Shown here: piece by piece, positions 63,330-64,000 of the stretch | How the letters are laid out: every line of letters begins with the position of its first letter | How positions within the stretch are numbered: position 1 is the stretch's first letter | Assembly: GCA_033557465.1 (NCBI GenBank) | Contig: CM066031.1 | Span: forward strand, 1,666,440,800-1,666,504,799 | Direction of reading: 5' to 3' | Source: Ichthyophis bannanicus | Taxonomy: Eukaryota > Chordata > Amphibia > Gymnophiona > Ichthyophiidae | Length of the DNA stretch: 64,000 bases | Notes under the pieces: generated by a model | Told to the model about the DNA's origin: nothing | Database searches by the model: none | Seen by the model: the letters and a program-made list of their open reading frames with translations, nothing else | Translations under genes and position numbers: made by a program

Positions 63330-64000
63330 GCTCGAGTAGCAGCGGAGGGCATCTGTGCCCGACGCCGGGCTTGGCTACAGTCGTCCAACCTCTAGCAATG
63401 GGGTCAGGACAAATTGGTCGACGTCCCATGCCAAGGAGAGAACCGCTTTGGCAAACCCATGACCGACAAGGTTGCCCAACTGGAGACCGAGTTCATGACA
63501 AGGACCATGCTCTCTGAAAAGATCGCTGCCCCTCCCCGACGGAAGGGCTCAGGTAAAAAGCCATTCTAGCAGAGGAAAGGGGCTGCTTACAGAAGCTACT
63601 CACCTTTTCAGACCTTTCTGGCTCCCCAGCAGGGTCAGCAGGCCAAGGGACATGGGCATGGCCCTCGTAAGCAGAAGGCTCCCAAGGCCCAGCCATCGGC
63701 CCCAGCCCAGCCAGGAGGGACCTTTTGACTCCTTGGGCATAGCCTCTTCACCCCAAGGAGGTCAGCAGCCCACAGGGGGATGTCTCATTCATTATGCCCA
63801 AAGGTGGCCAGCCATCACCACCAATTCTTGGGCACTCCAAGTGGTCAAGGAGGACTAGCCCAGACATCTCCCCCGTTCTTTCTCTGAGAGTCTCCCAGGT
63901 CTCTCCTTCACTGGGACCTTCTACTAAAGGAATTGGCAGGTCTTCTCAAGGACAGAGCGGTAGAACCAGTTCCACACCATCTCAGGGGCAAGGGGTTCTA
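63330..64000 (+). pseudogene. DIRS element 3 gag end and start of RT region
   Basis: Near 63330-63650 the frames are rich in Ala, Gly and Gln. At 63770-63858 GGCLIHYAQRWPAITTNSWA and LQVVKED correspond to element 2's HFAHQWPLVTSNTWVLQIV, the first RT block. A TAG follows at 63856. The window ends before the polymerase motifs. Confidence 0.6.

Larger units (their letters stand above)
61515..64000 (+). mobile_element. DIRS-type retrotransposon, element 3 (runs off window)
   Basis: The left end near 61532 has CATTCTCCGGAAACAAGCAG and AGTCCTAACATATGGGTGAC, like the element 2 left repeat. A gag-like region follows, and the start of the reverse transcriptase lies at the window edge. The closest relative in the window is element 2. 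The right end, internal complementary region and recombinase lie outside. Confidence 0.75.

Overview
This window looks like a gene-free stretch of a large, repeat-packed vertebrate genome. The mix of DIRS-type tyrosine-recombinase retrotransposons, CR1, L2 and RTE LINEs, a Penelope-like element, hAT- and Harbinger-like DNA elements and palindromic MITEs fits an amphibian best, perhaps a caecilian; that placement is inference from the repeat repertoire. I found no host exon, rRNA gene, functional tRNA gene or CRISPR array. Every protein-like reading frame I could interpret belongs to a decayed mobile element.

Layout: 0.3-7.1 kb holds three same-strand copies of a multi-hairpin element (about 311-970, 3169-3810, 6499-7135) among a TIR element (1261-2467), L2 and CR1 tails and small foldbacks. 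7.1-10.4 kb is a nearly full-length RTE-clade LINE (+) with a tRNA-derived SINE in its middle. 10.7-20.2 kb holds several 5'-truncated CR1 and L2 copies. 20.4-25.4 kb is a CR1 3' end split by a precisely bounded 4.5-kb DIRS element (20628-25160) with inverted terminal repeats and an internal complementary region. 25.9-28.3 kb is an L2-like LINE (-). 28.3-34.5 kb has sparse SINEs, a CR1 and MITEs. 34.5-40.2 kb has two RTE copies (-) and further LINE relics. 40.8-43.3 kb is a large foldback element that contains an L2 insertion in one arm and a solo LTR with an ATTA target-site duplication near its loop. 45.3-57.06 kb is a second DIRS element swollen by three nested insertions: an L2, a 4.3-kb Harbinger-like element with perfect 17-bp TIRs and a TAA duplication, and a Penelope-like element. 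57.4-61.4 kb has a DIRS terminal repeat, an L2, and a textbook 202-bp hAT-type MITE with an 8-bp duplication. 61.5-64 kb is the 5' part of a third DIRS element that runs off the window.

The relationships are those of an insertion history. RTE copies would supply the machinery for the SINEs, whose 3' tails match the RTE 3' end. DIRS, L2, Harbinger and Penelope elements have inserted into one another, which gives relative ages. The least ordinary object is the Harbinger-like element at 49223-53547: it has no recognisable transposase but carries at least five tRNA-like modules in two orientations, a CpG-rich edge and a GC-rich degenerate tandem repeat.
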